From the NCBI GenBank assembly GCA_000621905.1, contig JHXB01000004.1, forward strand, positions 126,752-190,751: a DNA stretch of 64,000 nucleotides. Reading direction: 5' to 3'. How positions within the stretch are numbered: position 1 is the stretch's first letter; each line of letters begins with the position of its first letter. Position numbers and translations under genes: made by a program. This document shows positions 42,125 to 51,434 of the stretch, in pieces. This stretch comes from Lachnospiraceae bacterium NC2004 (GTDB lineage: Bacteria > Bacillota > Clostridia > Lachnospirales > Lachnospiraceae). The notes beneath the pieces are model-generated. The model saw only the letters and a list, made by a program, of their open reading frames with translations, was not told where the DNA came from and searched no databases.

Positions 42125-42154
42125 AGAAACCAGCATTTGCTGGTTTCTTTTTTT
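42125..42154 (+). terminator. Terminator of flagellin 2
   Basis: AGAAACCAGCA / TGCTGGTTTCT (42125-42135 with 42138-42148) followed by six or more T. Confidence 0.9.
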
Positions 42155-42166
42155 ATCATAATAATG

Positions 42167-42172
42167 TATAAT
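42167..42172 (+). promoter_or_regulatory. Possible -10 element for the modification island
   Basis: TATAAT at 42167-42172, 21 bp before AGGAGG; the upstream -35 region (TTTCTT) is poor. Confidence 0.35.
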
Positions 42173-42205
42173 TATATCTATATAGCTTATCTAGGAGGTA
42201 TTATA

Positions 42206-42457
42206 ATGGGACGTGATGTTATAATTAATGGAATCGGTGAAGTGACTGATTTATTGTATCAGCAGAAGATACCTGAGGGATATTCAAGACTTAACGGATT
42301 GATTCAGGATTTGAGTGTATATATAACTACTATTACGGATGAAGAGCAACAGGCTGCCCTCTTAGAGACTGTTAAAGAGGCTTTGGCGGCTATGCAGGAT
42401 AATGATACAACTCTTCTTGCAGACATTTTACAGTATGAATTAGTAGAGAAATTATAA
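42206..42457 (+). CDS. Small conserved-looking protein, 83 aa
   Basis: AGGAGGTA precedes ATG 42206; a longer frame from 42122 overlaps the flagellin terminator and is rejected. The acidic, helical protein (GIGEVTDLLYQQKIPEGYSR, EEQQAALLETVKEALAAMQD) has no Cys, signal peptide or membrane segment. It precedes maf1 by 13 nt and is almost certainly co-transcribed. It could be a small chaperone or regulator for flagellin modification. I do not recognise the family. Confidence 0.7.
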   Translation: MGRDVIINGIGEVTDLLYQQKIPEGYSRLNGLIQDLSVYITTITDEEQQAALLETVKEALAAMQDNDTTLLADILQYELVEKL

Positions 42458-42470
42458 AGGTGGTACAATA

Positions 42471-44363
42471 ATGGATTTTTGGGACAAGAATCTTGAGGCA
42501 TTAAAGCCGGTGCAACCTTACTTGGTTGAGCATTTACAGACTATAAAGCAGGAGGGCAATGATACAGTTACCCTCGGTGAGAATATCAGTATAGGAGAAG
42601 CTAAGGATGGCAATCCGATATTGAATGTCATAGTGGGCGGCAAGGAATACTGCCTTAACAGTCGCTTCAGACCGATAAGCGAAGCAGAGAAGTATGCTTC
42701 TCAGTTTGATGATATCAAGGACTATTCTGTTTCGTTGTTCTTTGGGTTCGGTAACGGAACTTTCGCAAGAGAGATTCTAAAAAAAGGCAACGATAAGGTC
42801 AGATATTGTTTCTTTGAGCCTTCAAGGGATTCGTTTATGTATATGCTTCACAATGTGGATCTGTCAGATGTTTTCTCTGATAACAGGGCAACTTTTTTTG
42901 TGGAAAACATCAATAAAGATGAGACAGCTGCGTACCTCCCTTCGTTTATTGACTGGACCAATATACCTCTAACAGAGATATATGTTCTTCCTAAGTATAA
43001 GGATATCTTTTTGCAGGAATATACTGATTTTGTGCATATCGTAAGGGATATTATTGTCAGGGCACAGCTCGCAATGAATACTGTTGTGGCGCACGGCAAT
43101 AAGCTTATGAGAAGTTCGGTATTGCATCTTCAGTATATCTTTAATTGTGTCAATTCGACAACGGTAAAGGGATATTTCCCTGAGGATATGCCGGCGATTC
43201 TTGTGTCAGCGGGTCCTTCAATTATGAACAATATAGATGTACTTAGGGAGGCTAAGGGCAAGGCTCTTATTATGTGCGTAGATTCAGCACACAGAACTCT
43301 TGTCAAAGCCGGTATAAAGCCTGACATAGTAGTGTCGGTTGACCCTGCCAAGTATGGTCTTAAGAAGGTATATGCCTTAGATCCTAATGCATTTGACGGG
43401 GTGGCATACCTTTTTAATACCGTTGCTAACTGCAACAGGACAGCCAATATTGATACCTATAAGAGGATTATATTTGACGGTGATGACGATATTGTTAAGC
43501 ATATGTTTAACGAAATCGGAGAACAGAGTATAACCGGATATGCGACGGGTGGTTCGGTTGCCTGTAGCGCATTTTCAATTCTTGAATATTGGGGATTTAA
43601 GACTATCATTTTCGTGGGACAGGATCTGTCTTTCAAGGATGGCAAGAGATACGCGGATTCAGTGCGAGATGCTGCTGAAGTATCTGCAGAGCACGGATTT
43701 ACGGTGTTTGATGTTCCGGGATATTACGGTGATACTGTTCAGACAAGAGAGGACTACTATACTTATCTCAAGTGGTTTGAGTCTGCAGCATATGTTACAG
43801 ACTGCGATAACCTCATCAATGCGACCGAGGGTGGTGCTTATATTAACGGCCTTACCAATATGTCACTTAAGGATGCGCTTGATAAGTATGCCACTAAGGA
43901 GTACAACATAAGAGAGATTATTGAGAATATGCCGAGTGCCTTTAACGAAGAGCAAAAGCAGCAGATTGAGAATTATATCAGAAGCCTGCCGGGCAGGGTT
44001 GAGTATTTCTTAAGACAGTTTAAGGAGGGAATCTCTTTAGCTGAGAGAGGAATGACTCTTTCTAAAAGAGCTAACCCTGATATGAGGGAGCTTAACAAGA
44101 TTAGTAAGTCTCTCGATAAGATTGACAAGGCTACATCTAACGAGACAGAATTCGCTATGATAAGCTTAAGAGCGGTTGATGTCGAGCGAAGAATAGCCAG
44201 AGATCAGCTTGTTTCAGGCGGTAACGCAGACAATGCCGAGGAGCAGAAGGAAGTATTTGCCTCACTTATCTTGTTGTACAGGGCGTTTTATGATGCTACA
44301 TTGGAGCTTAAGGACATCGTCAATGAGCTTATGGAGAATTTTGAAAGGGACGGAAGAAAGTAA
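42471..44363 (+). CDS. Motility-associated factor (Maf) glycosyltransferase, copy 1
   Basis: 630 aa, DUF115/MAF_flag10 family, which transfers nonulosonic acids (pseudaminic or legionaminic type) onto flagellin Ser/Thr. The nucleotide-binding core is visible: AILVSAGPSIMNNIDVLREA, MCVDSAHRTLVKAGIKPDIV, VSVDP, TGYATGGSVACSAFSIL and FVGQDLSFKDGKRYA. An N-terminal Rossmann-like region and a helical C-terminus (about 490-630) flank it. AAAGGTGG precedes ATG 42471. Its stop overlaps the next start by one base (TAATG). Confidence 0.88.
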   Translation: MDFWDKNLEALKPVQPYLVEHLQTIKQEGNDTVTLGENISIGEAKDGNPILNVIVGGKEYCLNSRFRPISEAEKYASQFDDIKDYSVSLFFGFGNGTFAREILKKGNDKVRYCFFEPSRDSFMYMLHNVDLSDVFSDNRATFFVENINKDETAAYLPSFIDWTNIPLTEIYVLPKYKDIFLQEYTDFVHIVRDIIVRAQLAMNTVVAHGNKLMRSSVLHLQYIFNCVNSTTVKGYFPEDMPAILVSAGPSIMNNIDVLREAKGKALIMCVDSAHRTLVKAGIKPDIVVSVDPAKYGLKKVYALDPNAFDGVAYLFNTVANCNRTANIDTYKRIIFDGDDDIVKHMFNEIGEQSITGYATGGSVACSAFSILEYWGFKTIIFVGQDLSFKDGKRYADSVRDAAEVSAEHGFTVFDVPGYYGDTVQTREDYYTYLKWFESAAYVTDCDNLINATEGGAYINGLTNMSLKDALDKYATKEYNIREIIENMPSAFNEEQKQQIENYIRSLPGRVEYFLRQFKEGISLAERGMTLSKRANPDMRELNKISKSLDKIDKATSNETEFAMISLRAVDVERRIARDQLVSGGNADNAEEQKEVFASLILLYRAFYDATLELKDIVNELMENFERDGRK

Positions 44364-45367
44364 TGGAAGTACTTGCAATCATTCCTGCAAGATGCGGGAG
44401 TAGAAGTGTACCTGATAAGAACATTAGAAATATGGCGGGCAGACCGATGCTCGCCTATTCGATTGAGCATGGACTTAAGTCAGAGCTTATTAATAGAGTA
44501 ATTGTAAGCACTGATAGTGAGAAATACGCAGATATCGCAAGGGAGCATGGTGCTGAAGTACCATTTATCAGACCTGCCGAGTATGCTACCGATACCTCAT
44601 TAGATTATGATGTTTTTAAACATGCGCTTGATTATTTAAGAGATAATGAAGGTTATGAGCCTGATATAGTTGTGCAGTTAAGACCGACTTATCCGATAAG
44701 AGATGTAAATGATATAAATGAGATGATAAAGATCTTAAGCGAAGATGAAGAGGCAGATTCCGTAAGAGCTGTCGCACCTGCTAAAGAGATTCCTTATAAG
44801 ATGTGGAAGAAGGATGAGAATGGTGTTCTTACTCCATTTGTCACTGATATTCCTGAATGCTACAACATGCCTAGGCAGGAGCTTCCTAAGGTGTTTTATC
44901 AAAATGCAAGTATAGATGTATTGAGACCGAGAGCTATATATGAAAGCCATTCTATGACAGGTAAGAAGACTCTTGGCTATGTTATGAAGAGGAATTTTGA
45001 CATTGATACTGAGGAGGATTTCCTTCGTGCCGAGAGATATATAGAACTTAAGAGAGGCGGACACAGATATGTATTTGACATAGATGGAGTTATTGCTCAA
45101 TATGATCCAAGCCTTGACTATGCTAATGTTGGACCAAGGGAGAAGATGGTTTCTGCTATAAGGACACTTCATGAGGCCGGCAACGAGATAGTTCTTTTTA
45201 CAGCAAGAGGATATGTGACCGGAATAGACTGGGAAGAGACCACCAAGAAACAGATGGAGGAATTTGGAGTTCCTTACGATGAGCTTATATTTGGTAAGCC
45301 AAATGCTGATTTTTATATTGATGACAAGATGATCGACATGGATATATTAGAGGATTATTTTTCTTAG
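44363..45367 (+). CDS. CMP-nonulosonic acid synthetase (NeuA/PseF-like) fused to HAD domain
   Basis: 334 aa. Residues 1-225 are an acylneuraminate cytidylyltransferase: IIPARCGSRSVPDKNIRNMA (CTP loop), VSTDSEKYADIA, QLRPTYPIRD and the PRQELPKVFYQNASID substrate region. Residues about 230-334 are a HAD-type phosphatase-like domain: YVFDIDGVIAQYD (motif I), IVLFTARG (motif II) and DFYIDDKMID (motif IV). It would activate a sialic-acid-like sugar with CMP for the two Maf transferases either side. The HAD part may dephosphorylate the sugar 9-phosphate. No NeuB/NeuC or PseB-I genes are in the window, so the sugar is made elsewhere. Confidence 0.88.
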   Translation: MEVLAIIPARCGSRSVPDKNIRNMAGRPMLAYSIEHGLKSELINRVIVSTDSEKYADIAREHGAEVPFIRPAEYATDTSLDYDVFKHALDYLRDNEGYEPDIVVQLRPTYPIRDVNDINEMIKILSEDEEADSVRAVAPAKEIPYKMWKKDENGVLTPFVTDIPECYNMPRQELPKVFYQNASIDVLRPRAIYESHSMTGKKTLGYVMKRNFDIDTEEDFLRAERYIELKRGGHRYVFDIDGVIAQYDPSLDYANVGPREKMVSAIRTLHEAGNEIVLFTARGYVTGIDWEETTKKQMEEFGVPYDELIFGKPNADFYIDDKMIDMDILEDYFS

Positions 45368-45377
45368 AGGTGAGAGC

Positions 45378-47021
45378 ATGGATGAGTATAAATTATATAG
45401 CGATGGAAGAGATTTAATCGATATTGCTAACGTAATAATAAGGAATACCAGAAGAATGCACCTCGAGGATATTCATAGTGGTCTTAAGAGATTGTCAAAG
45501 CTTTATGGACCTTATGCTGAGAGCGTGGCGCTGATTGAAGCTGAGACAAGGGAGCATGGAATCTTTCCGGATGCCAACTGCCTTGCGCTTACTATATCTC
45601 AGATATTAGAATCGGATGCGGCCAAAGATTATATTATGGTTGCAGATTACCTTGAACTCTCATTTAAGCCGATGATTCTTCAGGTTCAGGAAGGGCTAAG
45701 GATTGTTTTTGGTAATATCGGGGCTACATATAGCAAAGAGATAGAGGCTGCCAACCTTTTGACCAGTGATGTACTTTCAAGGCAGTTAAAGGATGTTAAA
45801 CCATATGATATCGAAGAGACATCGACAGGGCACGCAACATTGGCTTTAGAGGATTCTAATGGCAGATATTATTTTCATAGCAATGTAGATCCTGTGGTTG
45901 AGGCAGATGAGCTTATAAATGATTATTATGATCCTAGATATGAAGAATATATTTTGATTGGAACAGGACTTGGATACCTGATTCTTAGCTTGCTTAAGAA
46001 GGATGCGTTTAGCAAGCTCACGGTATATGAAAATGACGCAAGAATGCTTAAGTCAATGATATCTTATCATGATGTAAGTGCGTTTATTAAGGGTGGAAGA
46101 TTAAAGATTATTCTTGATGATAAGCTTGAGCATTTGACTAAAGCGTGTCAGTCAGATTCGGCTAAGGTTATAATACATGAGCCAAGTATCAGAAATATCA
46201 GGAATGACAATATGAGAACTCAGCTTTACAGGTATTTTTACAAGGAGATGGGAATTAGGCGCAATCTTAATGTTATGCAGGCGAATTTCTATCAGAATTA
46301 CAGAAACTGTAAAGGAAATGTTGATGAACTTAAGGATAAGTTTGAAGGTAAGAGAGTTGTTATGGTTGCAGCGGGACCATCGGTTTCTAAGCACTATGAT
46401 GAGCTTAAGAATCTTCCTGAAGACGTAGTGGTTATAGCAGTTTCTACGATATATAGGAAGTTACTTGCTGAAGGTATAAGACCTGATTTTGTAGTTCATA
46501 TCGATCCACAGATTAAGACCTATGGGCATCTTAAAGATATCAACGAAGACATACCGCTCTTAGTGCTTTCGACAGCATTTGAAGGATGCGCGAGACTGTA
46601 TCCGGGCAAGAGTTATATTATTTATCAGGAAGGATATTATCTTGCGGAGCAGGAGGCTCTTAAAGGATATCAGCTTTATGAGACGGGTGGTTCGGTTTCT
46701 TGCGTTGCTTTAGAGGTCGCTTATAAGCTTGGTGCTAAAGAGATAGTGTTAATTGGGCTTGATCTTGCCTATACAGATGGGCTTGCGCATGCCAAAGGTG
46801 TCTCTAAGCAGAAGACGGCTGATTTGGCAAATGCATACAAGGTCAAGGGTTACTATGGAGGCGAAGTTCCTAGTACGCTGGTATTTGCAGGATTTATTGA
46901 CTGGTTTTCAGACTACGCCAAGAGGCATCAGGATTGCAAGATTGTAAATGCTACCGAGGGTGGAGCAGATATACCGGGAATTGATAAATGCGCATTTAAG
47001 GAGGCGATTTATCGTGATTAA
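45378..47021 (+). CDS. Motility-associated factor (Maf) glycosyltransferase, copy 2
   Basis: 547 aa. The same DUF115 core as copy 1 is recognisable: VVMVAAGPSVSKHYDELKNL, VSTIYRKLLAEGIRPDFV, HIDP, YETGGSVSCVALEVAYKLGA, IVLIGLDLAYTDG and NATEGGADIPG. Similarity to copy 1 is confined to this core, and the N-terminal halves differ, so the two probably use different acceptors. GAGGTGAGAGC precedes ATG 45378. The next small ORF overlaps its last 8 nt. Confidence 0.87.
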   Translation: MDEYKLYSDGRDLIDIANVIIRNTRRMHLEDIHSGLKRLSKLYGPYAESVALIEAETREHGIFPDANCLALTISQILESDAAKDYIMVADYLELSFKPMILQVQEGLRIVFGNIGATYSKEIEAANLLTSDVLSRQLKDVKPYDIEETSTGHATLALEDSNGRYYFHSNVDPVVEADELINDYYDPRYEEYILIGTGLGYLILSLLKKDAFSKLTVYENDARMLKSMISYHDVSAFIKGGRLKIILDDKLEHLTKACQSDSAKVIIHEPSIRNIRNDNMRTQLYRYFYKEMGIRRNLNVMQANFYQNYRNCKGNVDELKDKFEGKRVVMVAAGPSVSKHYDELKNLPEDVVVIAVSTIYRKLLAEGIRPDFVVHIDPQIKTYGHLKDINEDIPLLVLSTAFEGCARLYPGKSYIIYQEGYYLAEQEALKGYQLYETGGSVSCVALEVAYKLGAKEIVLIGLDLAYTDGLAHAKGVSKQKTADLANAYKVKGYYGGEVPSTLVFAGFIDWFSDYAKRHQDCKIVNATEGGADIPGIDKCAFKEAIYRD

Positions 47022-47235
47022 GAAGGCTGTTAAGTCGGATTTAATGTTTAAGGAGAGTATCCTTAAGAATAACCTTTCCAATAACTATAAGGATGCAGCG
47101 CATGAGGCGTTAGCAGACTTTGATAAAGCAGTTGAGGAGTATCATGATTCAGGACAGCTTAAGGATAAGGATTATATGAAATACCACTCTATAGTAGAAA
47201 ACTATAAGATAAGTATGAAGAATTATCATCACTAA
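47014..47235 (+). CDS. Small basic/acidic helical protein, 73 aa
   Basis: GTG 47014 follows AAGGAGG (46998-47004) inside the end of maf2, overlapping it by 8 nt. The strong, well-spaced ribosome site supports this start over the longer frame from 46948. The protein is helical and charged (MFKESILKNNLSNNYKDAAH, DFDKAVEEYHDSGQLKDKDY). No known domain is recognised. Co-transcribed with the modification island. Confidence 0.65.
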   Translation: MIKKAVKSDLMFKESILKNNLSNNYKDAAHEALADFDKAVEEYHDSGQLKDKDYMKYHSIVENYKISMKNYHH

Positions 47236-47248
47236 TTGGAGGACAATC

Positions 47249-49606
47249 ATGAAGATTAGCATAATTACACCGTTTAATAAGGGTGTATCGTTTTTATCGG
47301 ATTATTTTGAGTGCCTTAAGGCACAGACTTTTAAGAATTTTGAGATCGTTTTGGCTCTTAACGGAATTGAGGCGGACGAGAAGAAAGAGATAGATGCACT
47401 TATTGCTGAAGCGTCAGAAGATATGCAACTTAAGGTTATTAACACTGATAATGATGTTGCGACTGCACGTAATGAAGCAATCAAGGCAGCTAAAGGAGAG
47501 TACCTCTTCTTTATGGATGCCGACGATTATATCGAAGAAAATACTTTGGAGTTGCTTCTTGAAGGTCTTAAAGATACTAAGTACTTAGATTTTACATTTG
47601 CCACATGGAAAGTAAGCTATAACAGATACGGTGTCTACATGGGCGTTGAGCGCGAGATGGACAGAGATAATGATGTGGAGGACGATTCGGAAGACGGTGA
47701 TGATGTAGTTAATGTTAAGACCGAGTGGGATGATTATACACCGGGCATGAATCCAAAAGTTGAGAGGATAGTTAAGAAGCGTAGATATAAGCTTCATCCG
47801 GATTACAGAATTAAGACAGATGTTGATGAGCTGCCTGATGATGAAGCTAAGAAGCAGCAGTATCAGGTTGGTGCGGCTGAGCAGCTTCTTATAAGGCAGG
47901 GTGGACTTAAGACCATAAGTGTATTGAGTATCCTTATTAAGAAGTCGTATGTTGAGAAGAATGGGCTTGAATTTGATACGGAGGCTTATCTATATCAGGA
48001 TCTTAGATTTATGGTTAAGCTTATTGATTCAGGTGCAGTTGGTAAGAGGGTTGAGGAAGCTATTTATGTTAAGCATCGTCACAATGATCCCGTTACTCTT
48101 CCAAGTATCAATCAGCTTAAAGATCCTGAGAGATTTAACTGTTCGATTAAGGCATATAAGAGAGCTAAAGAAGCTATAGATGCCAAGGGTGTAGCAAGAT
48201 TTTATCTCGATCAAATCATTTTAAATTACTACTGCCGCTACTTTGTTACGAGGGCGAGAAGAAGTGAAAATGATTACTGGAGAAAAGAGCGCTTCGAAGT
48301 GATGAGCGAGATATTGAGAGGCTGTAGGAAGGATGTCAAGAAGGGATATCGTAGTTCTGAGCGTAATATGATAAGTGCCTGTGAGAAGGGAGATCTTAAG
48401 AAGGTGCTTAGACTTACGGCTGTTAAGCTCGGTAAGAAGAAGGCTAAGGGTATGATTAAGAACAGTCATACTTTCCCTAGATATCTTTATTATAACTTCT
48501 TTACCAAGAAGCCTTTGCTTGATAATGTCGTAATGTTTGAGACATTCTTTGGTAAGTCATATTCCGACAGTCCTAAGTATATATACGAGTACCTGGTTGA
48601 GAACTGTAAAGGTAAGTACAAGTTCGTGTGGTCGGTTGACAACATGGGTGTTAAGGTTCCTTATGGGGCTAAGAGAGTTAAGAGATACAGTATCGCATAC
48701 ATGTATTATTTGGCGAGAGCCAAGTATCAGGTATTTAATGTAAGACAGCCTTTGGGTTATCGTAAGCAGGAAGGTAACATTTTCTTGGAGTGCTGGCATG
48801 GAACACCACTTAAGAGACTTGTGTTTGATCAGGAAGAGGTTGCGAGTGCAGATCCAAGATACAAGTCAAGATTCTATAAGCACACTCTTGACTGGGATTA
48901 TCTTATCTCACCTAATCCGTTTAGTACGGGGGCTTTTCAGTCTGCGTTTAGAGTGCCTAAGGAGAAGATTATTGAGACGGGTTATCCTAGAAATGATGTC
49001 TTGTATAAGGGCAACACGCCTGAGAACATTGCTTCAATTAAGGAGAGACTTGGTATTCCTAAGGACAAGAAGGTCATTCTCTATGCTCCAACCTGGAGAG
49101 ATGATGATTATGTTGAGTCCGGTAAGTATAACTTCAAGCTTCCGCTAGATCTTGAAGATATGAGAAACAGGCTCTCAGACGAGTATGTGGTAGTGCTTAG
49201 AATGCACTATTATATAGCGAGTCAGATGGATGTTTCTATGTATGAGGGGTTTGCATTTGACGAGAGTAGTTACAGTGATATATCAGATCTTTATCTTATT
49301 TCTGATATATTGATTACAGATTATTCATCAGTGTTCTTTGATTATGGTAATTTGAAACGACCTGTGCTATTCTTTACTTATGACTTGGAAAAATACAGAG
49401 ACATGCTTAGGGGATTTTATCTTGATATTGAGAAAGATGTTCCGGGACCGCTTCTTTACACTTCTGATGAGGTTACTGACGCCATTCTTAATATCGATGA
49501 GATTAGTGAGAAATACGCTGACAGATACGACACATTCTATGAGAGATTCTGTAGTGTTGACGATGGCAATGCTGCTAAGAGAGTGTGTGAGATAGTATTT
49601 AAATAA
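47249..49606 (+). CDS. Bifunctional GT2 glycosyltransferase / CDP-glycerol glycerophosphotransferase (TagF-like)
   Basis: 785 aa. Residues 1-330 are a GT-A family 2 transferase (KISIITPFNKGVSFLSDYFE, ATARNEAIKAAKGEYLFFMD with DADD as metal motif). Residues about 400-785 match Glyphos_transf: FLECWHGTPLKRLVFD, ISPNPFSTGAF, ILYAPTWRDDDY, LRMHYYI and DILITDYSSVFFDYGNLKRP. An Asp/Glu-rich insertion lies near 135-160. It could add a sugar and a polyol phosphate to a flagellar glycan or a wall teichoic-like polymer. Position just after the Maf genes favours the first; this is inference. Confidence 0.88.
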   Translation: MKISIITPFNKGVSFLSDYFECLKAQTFKNFEIVLALNGIEADEKKEIDALIAEASEDMQLKVINTDNDVATARNEAIKAAKGEYLFFMDADDYIEENTLELLLEGLKDTKYLDFTFATWKVSYNRYGVYMGVEREMDRDNDVEDDSEDGDDVVNVKTEWDDYTPGMNPKVERIVKKRRYKLHPDYRIKTDVDELPDDEAKKQQYQVGAAEQLLIRQGGLKTISVLSILIKKSYVEKNGLEFDTEAYLYQDLRFMVKLIDSGAVGKRVEEAIYVKHRHNDPVTLPSINQLKDPERFNCSIKAYKRAKEAIDAKGVARFYLDQIILNYYCRYFVTRARRSENDYWRKERFEVMSEILRGCRKDVKKGYRSSERNMISACEKGDLKKVLRLTAVKLGKKKAKGMIKNSHTFPRYLYYNFFTKKPLLDNVVMFETFFGKSYSDSPKYIYEYLVENCKGKYKFVWSVDNMGVKVPYGAKRVKRYSIAYMYYLARAKYQVFNVRQPLGYRKQEGNIFLECWHGTPLKRLVFDQEEVASADPRYKSRFYKHTLDWDYLISPNPFSTGAFQSAFRVPKEKIIETGYPRNDVLYKGNTPENIASIKERLGIPKDKKVILYAPTWRDDDYVESGKYNFKLPLDLEDMRNRLSDEYVVVLRMHYYIASQMDVSMYEGFAFDESSYSDISDLYLISDILITDYSSVFFDYGNLKRPVLFFTYDLEKYRDMLRGFYLDIEKDVPGPLLYTSDEVTDAILNIDEISEKYADRYDTFYERFCSVDDGNAAKRVCEIVFK

Positions 49607-49625
49607 AAGGAAGGTATAGTATACT

Positions 49626-51365
49626 ATGGGGATAATTGCTGTTAATCAGACTGGATATTTAAAAGGGAACAAGAAACAGGCTACTTATGTTGATGAGACT
49701 AAATCAGGGGAAGGTCTTAGCTTCAATCTTGTTTCAAATGATGGCTCTGTTGTGTACGAAGGAACTACCAAGGTTATTGGAGATGATAAGGACTCCGGAG
49801 ATTATGTTCATCAGGTGGATTTTTCAGAGTTTGATGACGATGGTACATATAAGATTGTGATAGGGTCTGACGAGTCGTATTCATTTGCAATAGGTGAAAA
49901 GGGCTTATATAAAGATATGGTCCGCGACGTGTTTAATTACTACTATCAGAATAGATGTAGTGAAGATATCGTTGAAGAGAGAATTACATCAGGTGATAAG
50001 AGTAAGCTTAAGAGGGCAGCGGGACACAAGCCTGATATCGCTAACACTATCGCTATATGGAATTATAACGGTATTATGGAGACTTTAGATGTATCGGGTG
50101 GATGGTATGACGCCGGAGATCATGGTAAGTACACTGTTAATTCCGGATTTTCGTTATGGTTCTTTTTCAATGCATATGAACTTGAGAAGGCTATGGCTAA
50201 GAGGACAGGCGCTAACGGATTAATATTAGATAACCGTGAAATGTTCTTTGAAGAGTGTAGGTGTGAGCTTGATCACCTTTCTAAGATGCTTGTTACAAGT
50301 GGGGCTCATAAGGATATGGCTTACAGTAAGGTTCATGATAGGACTTGGACAGCGGTAGGAACAGCACCTAGCGAGGATGAAGAGGAGCGTTTACTTTTCC
50401 CTCCTACTACTGCAGCAACTTTAGATCTTAGTGCATGTTTTGCGATGGGAGCCAGGGTGTTCGCCGAGAAGGATGCAGAATATAGTGACTTCTTGCTTGA
50501 TATTTCTAAGAGAGCATATGAAGCTGCTAAGAAGTTCCCTAATATGCTTGCACCTGTAGATTCTAGATTTGGTGGCGGCTCTTATGACGATGATGATGTA
50601 AGAGACGAGTATTACTGGGCGGCTACTGAGCTTTATATTACTACCGGAGAGGAATATTACTTAAAGGATATGGAGAAGAATGATTACTTCCTCGATATTC
50701 CGTTTAGGTTTATTAATTCAGAGAGTCCTGAGGTGTGCGGATGCTTTGATTGGGGCAACGTTGCGGCTAATGGTTCGTTAAGTCTTGTTCTTAGCGACAG
50801 GCTTGATGATGACAGTTATTCGACCTTGAAGTATAACGTGATTATGGCTGCTTCTAAACTCTTTGACTTGAGCAAGAAGCAGGGATATGGTCATCCATTT
50901 GGACCTGAGTTCTTGAATGGTATCAAGGCTCCGGGTTATGCGTGGGGTTCTAATTCCTATGTTTGTGAGAATTCAATTGTTTTGCTTTCCGCATATTATA
51001 TAACTAAAGATAAACAGTATCTCAATGCTGCAATTGCCGGACTTAATTATCTGTTAGGGTGTAACCCGCTTAACATTTCATATATTACCGGGTACGGTAG
51101 TGATGCGGTTAAGTATCCTCATCATCGTTTTTGGTCAGGACAGTTAAGAGACGACAGACCTTTTGCACCTGCAGGTGTATTGGTTGGAGGACCTAATTCC
51201 GGTATGCAGTGTGATTATGTAAAGAGTCTCGGTTGGGATGGTAAGACTATGCCACCGGCTAAGATGTACGTTGATCACATTGAAGCATTTTCTACAAATG
51301 AATGCACAATCAATTGGAATGGTGCGTTTCTTAATATGCTTGTTGCGATATTGAATTTGGCGTAA
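49626..51365 (+). CDS. Glycoside hydrolase family 9 cellulase-type enzyme, no signal peptide
   Basis: 579 aa. The N-terminal Ig-like CelD_N domain (about 1-95, IAVNQTGYLKGNKKQATYV) precedes a GH9 (alpha/alpha)6 barrel. Catalytic regions are visible: VSGGWYDAGDHGKYTV (nucleophile-water Asp), PHHRFWSG (His signature) and HIEAFSTNECTINWNGAFLN (general acid Glu). It begins directly with MGIIAVNQ, so it should be cytoplasmic and act on imported cello-oligosaccharides or mixed-linkage glucan fragments. AAAGGAAGG precedes ATG 49626. It follows the modification operon by 19 nt, but the functional link is unclear. Confidence 0.92.
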   Translation: MGIIAVNQTGYLKGNKKQATYVDETKSGEGLSFNLVSNDGSVVYEGTTKVIGDDKDSGDYVHQVDFSEFDDDGTYKIVIGSDESYSFAIGEKGLYKDMVRDVFNYYYQNRCSEDIVEERITSGDKSKLKRAAGHKPDIANTIAIWNYNGIMETLDVSGGWYDAGDHGKYTVNSGFSLWFFFNAYELEKAMAKRTGANGLILDNREMFFEECRCELDHLSKMLVTSGAHKDMAYSKVHDRTWTAVGTAPSEDEEERLLFPPTTAATLDLSACFAMGARVFAEKDAEYSDFLLDISKRAYEAAKKFPNMLAPVDSRFGGGSYDDDDVRDEYYWAATELYITTGEEYYLKDMEKNDYFLDIPFRFINSESPEVCGCFDWGNVAANGSLSLVLSDRLDDDSYSTLKYNVIMAASKLFDLSKKQGYGHPFGPEFLNGIKAPGYAWGSNSYVCENSIVLLSAYYITKDKQYLNAAIAGLNYLLGCNPLNISYITGYGSDAVKYPHHRFWSGQLRDDRPFAPAGVLVGGPNSGMQCDYVKSLGWDGKTMPPAKMYVDHIEAFSTNECTINWNGAFLNMLVAILNLA

Positions 51366-51393
51366 GATTGAACTATATATATGAGTTGTTATG

Positions 51394-51420
51394 GGGAGAA
51401 TCGTTGATTCTCCCTTGTTT
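51394..51420 (+). terminator. Terminator after GH9
   Basis: GGGAGAATC-GTT-GATTCTCCC (51394-51414) followed by TTGTTT. Confidence 0.8.
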
Positions 51421-51434
51421 ATGAAGGAGGATAT

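Noticed and set aside
47302-47484. Minus-strand frame inside the GT2/CDP-glycerol transferase gene
   Set aside because: It is antisense to a well-supported gene and has no ribosome site.
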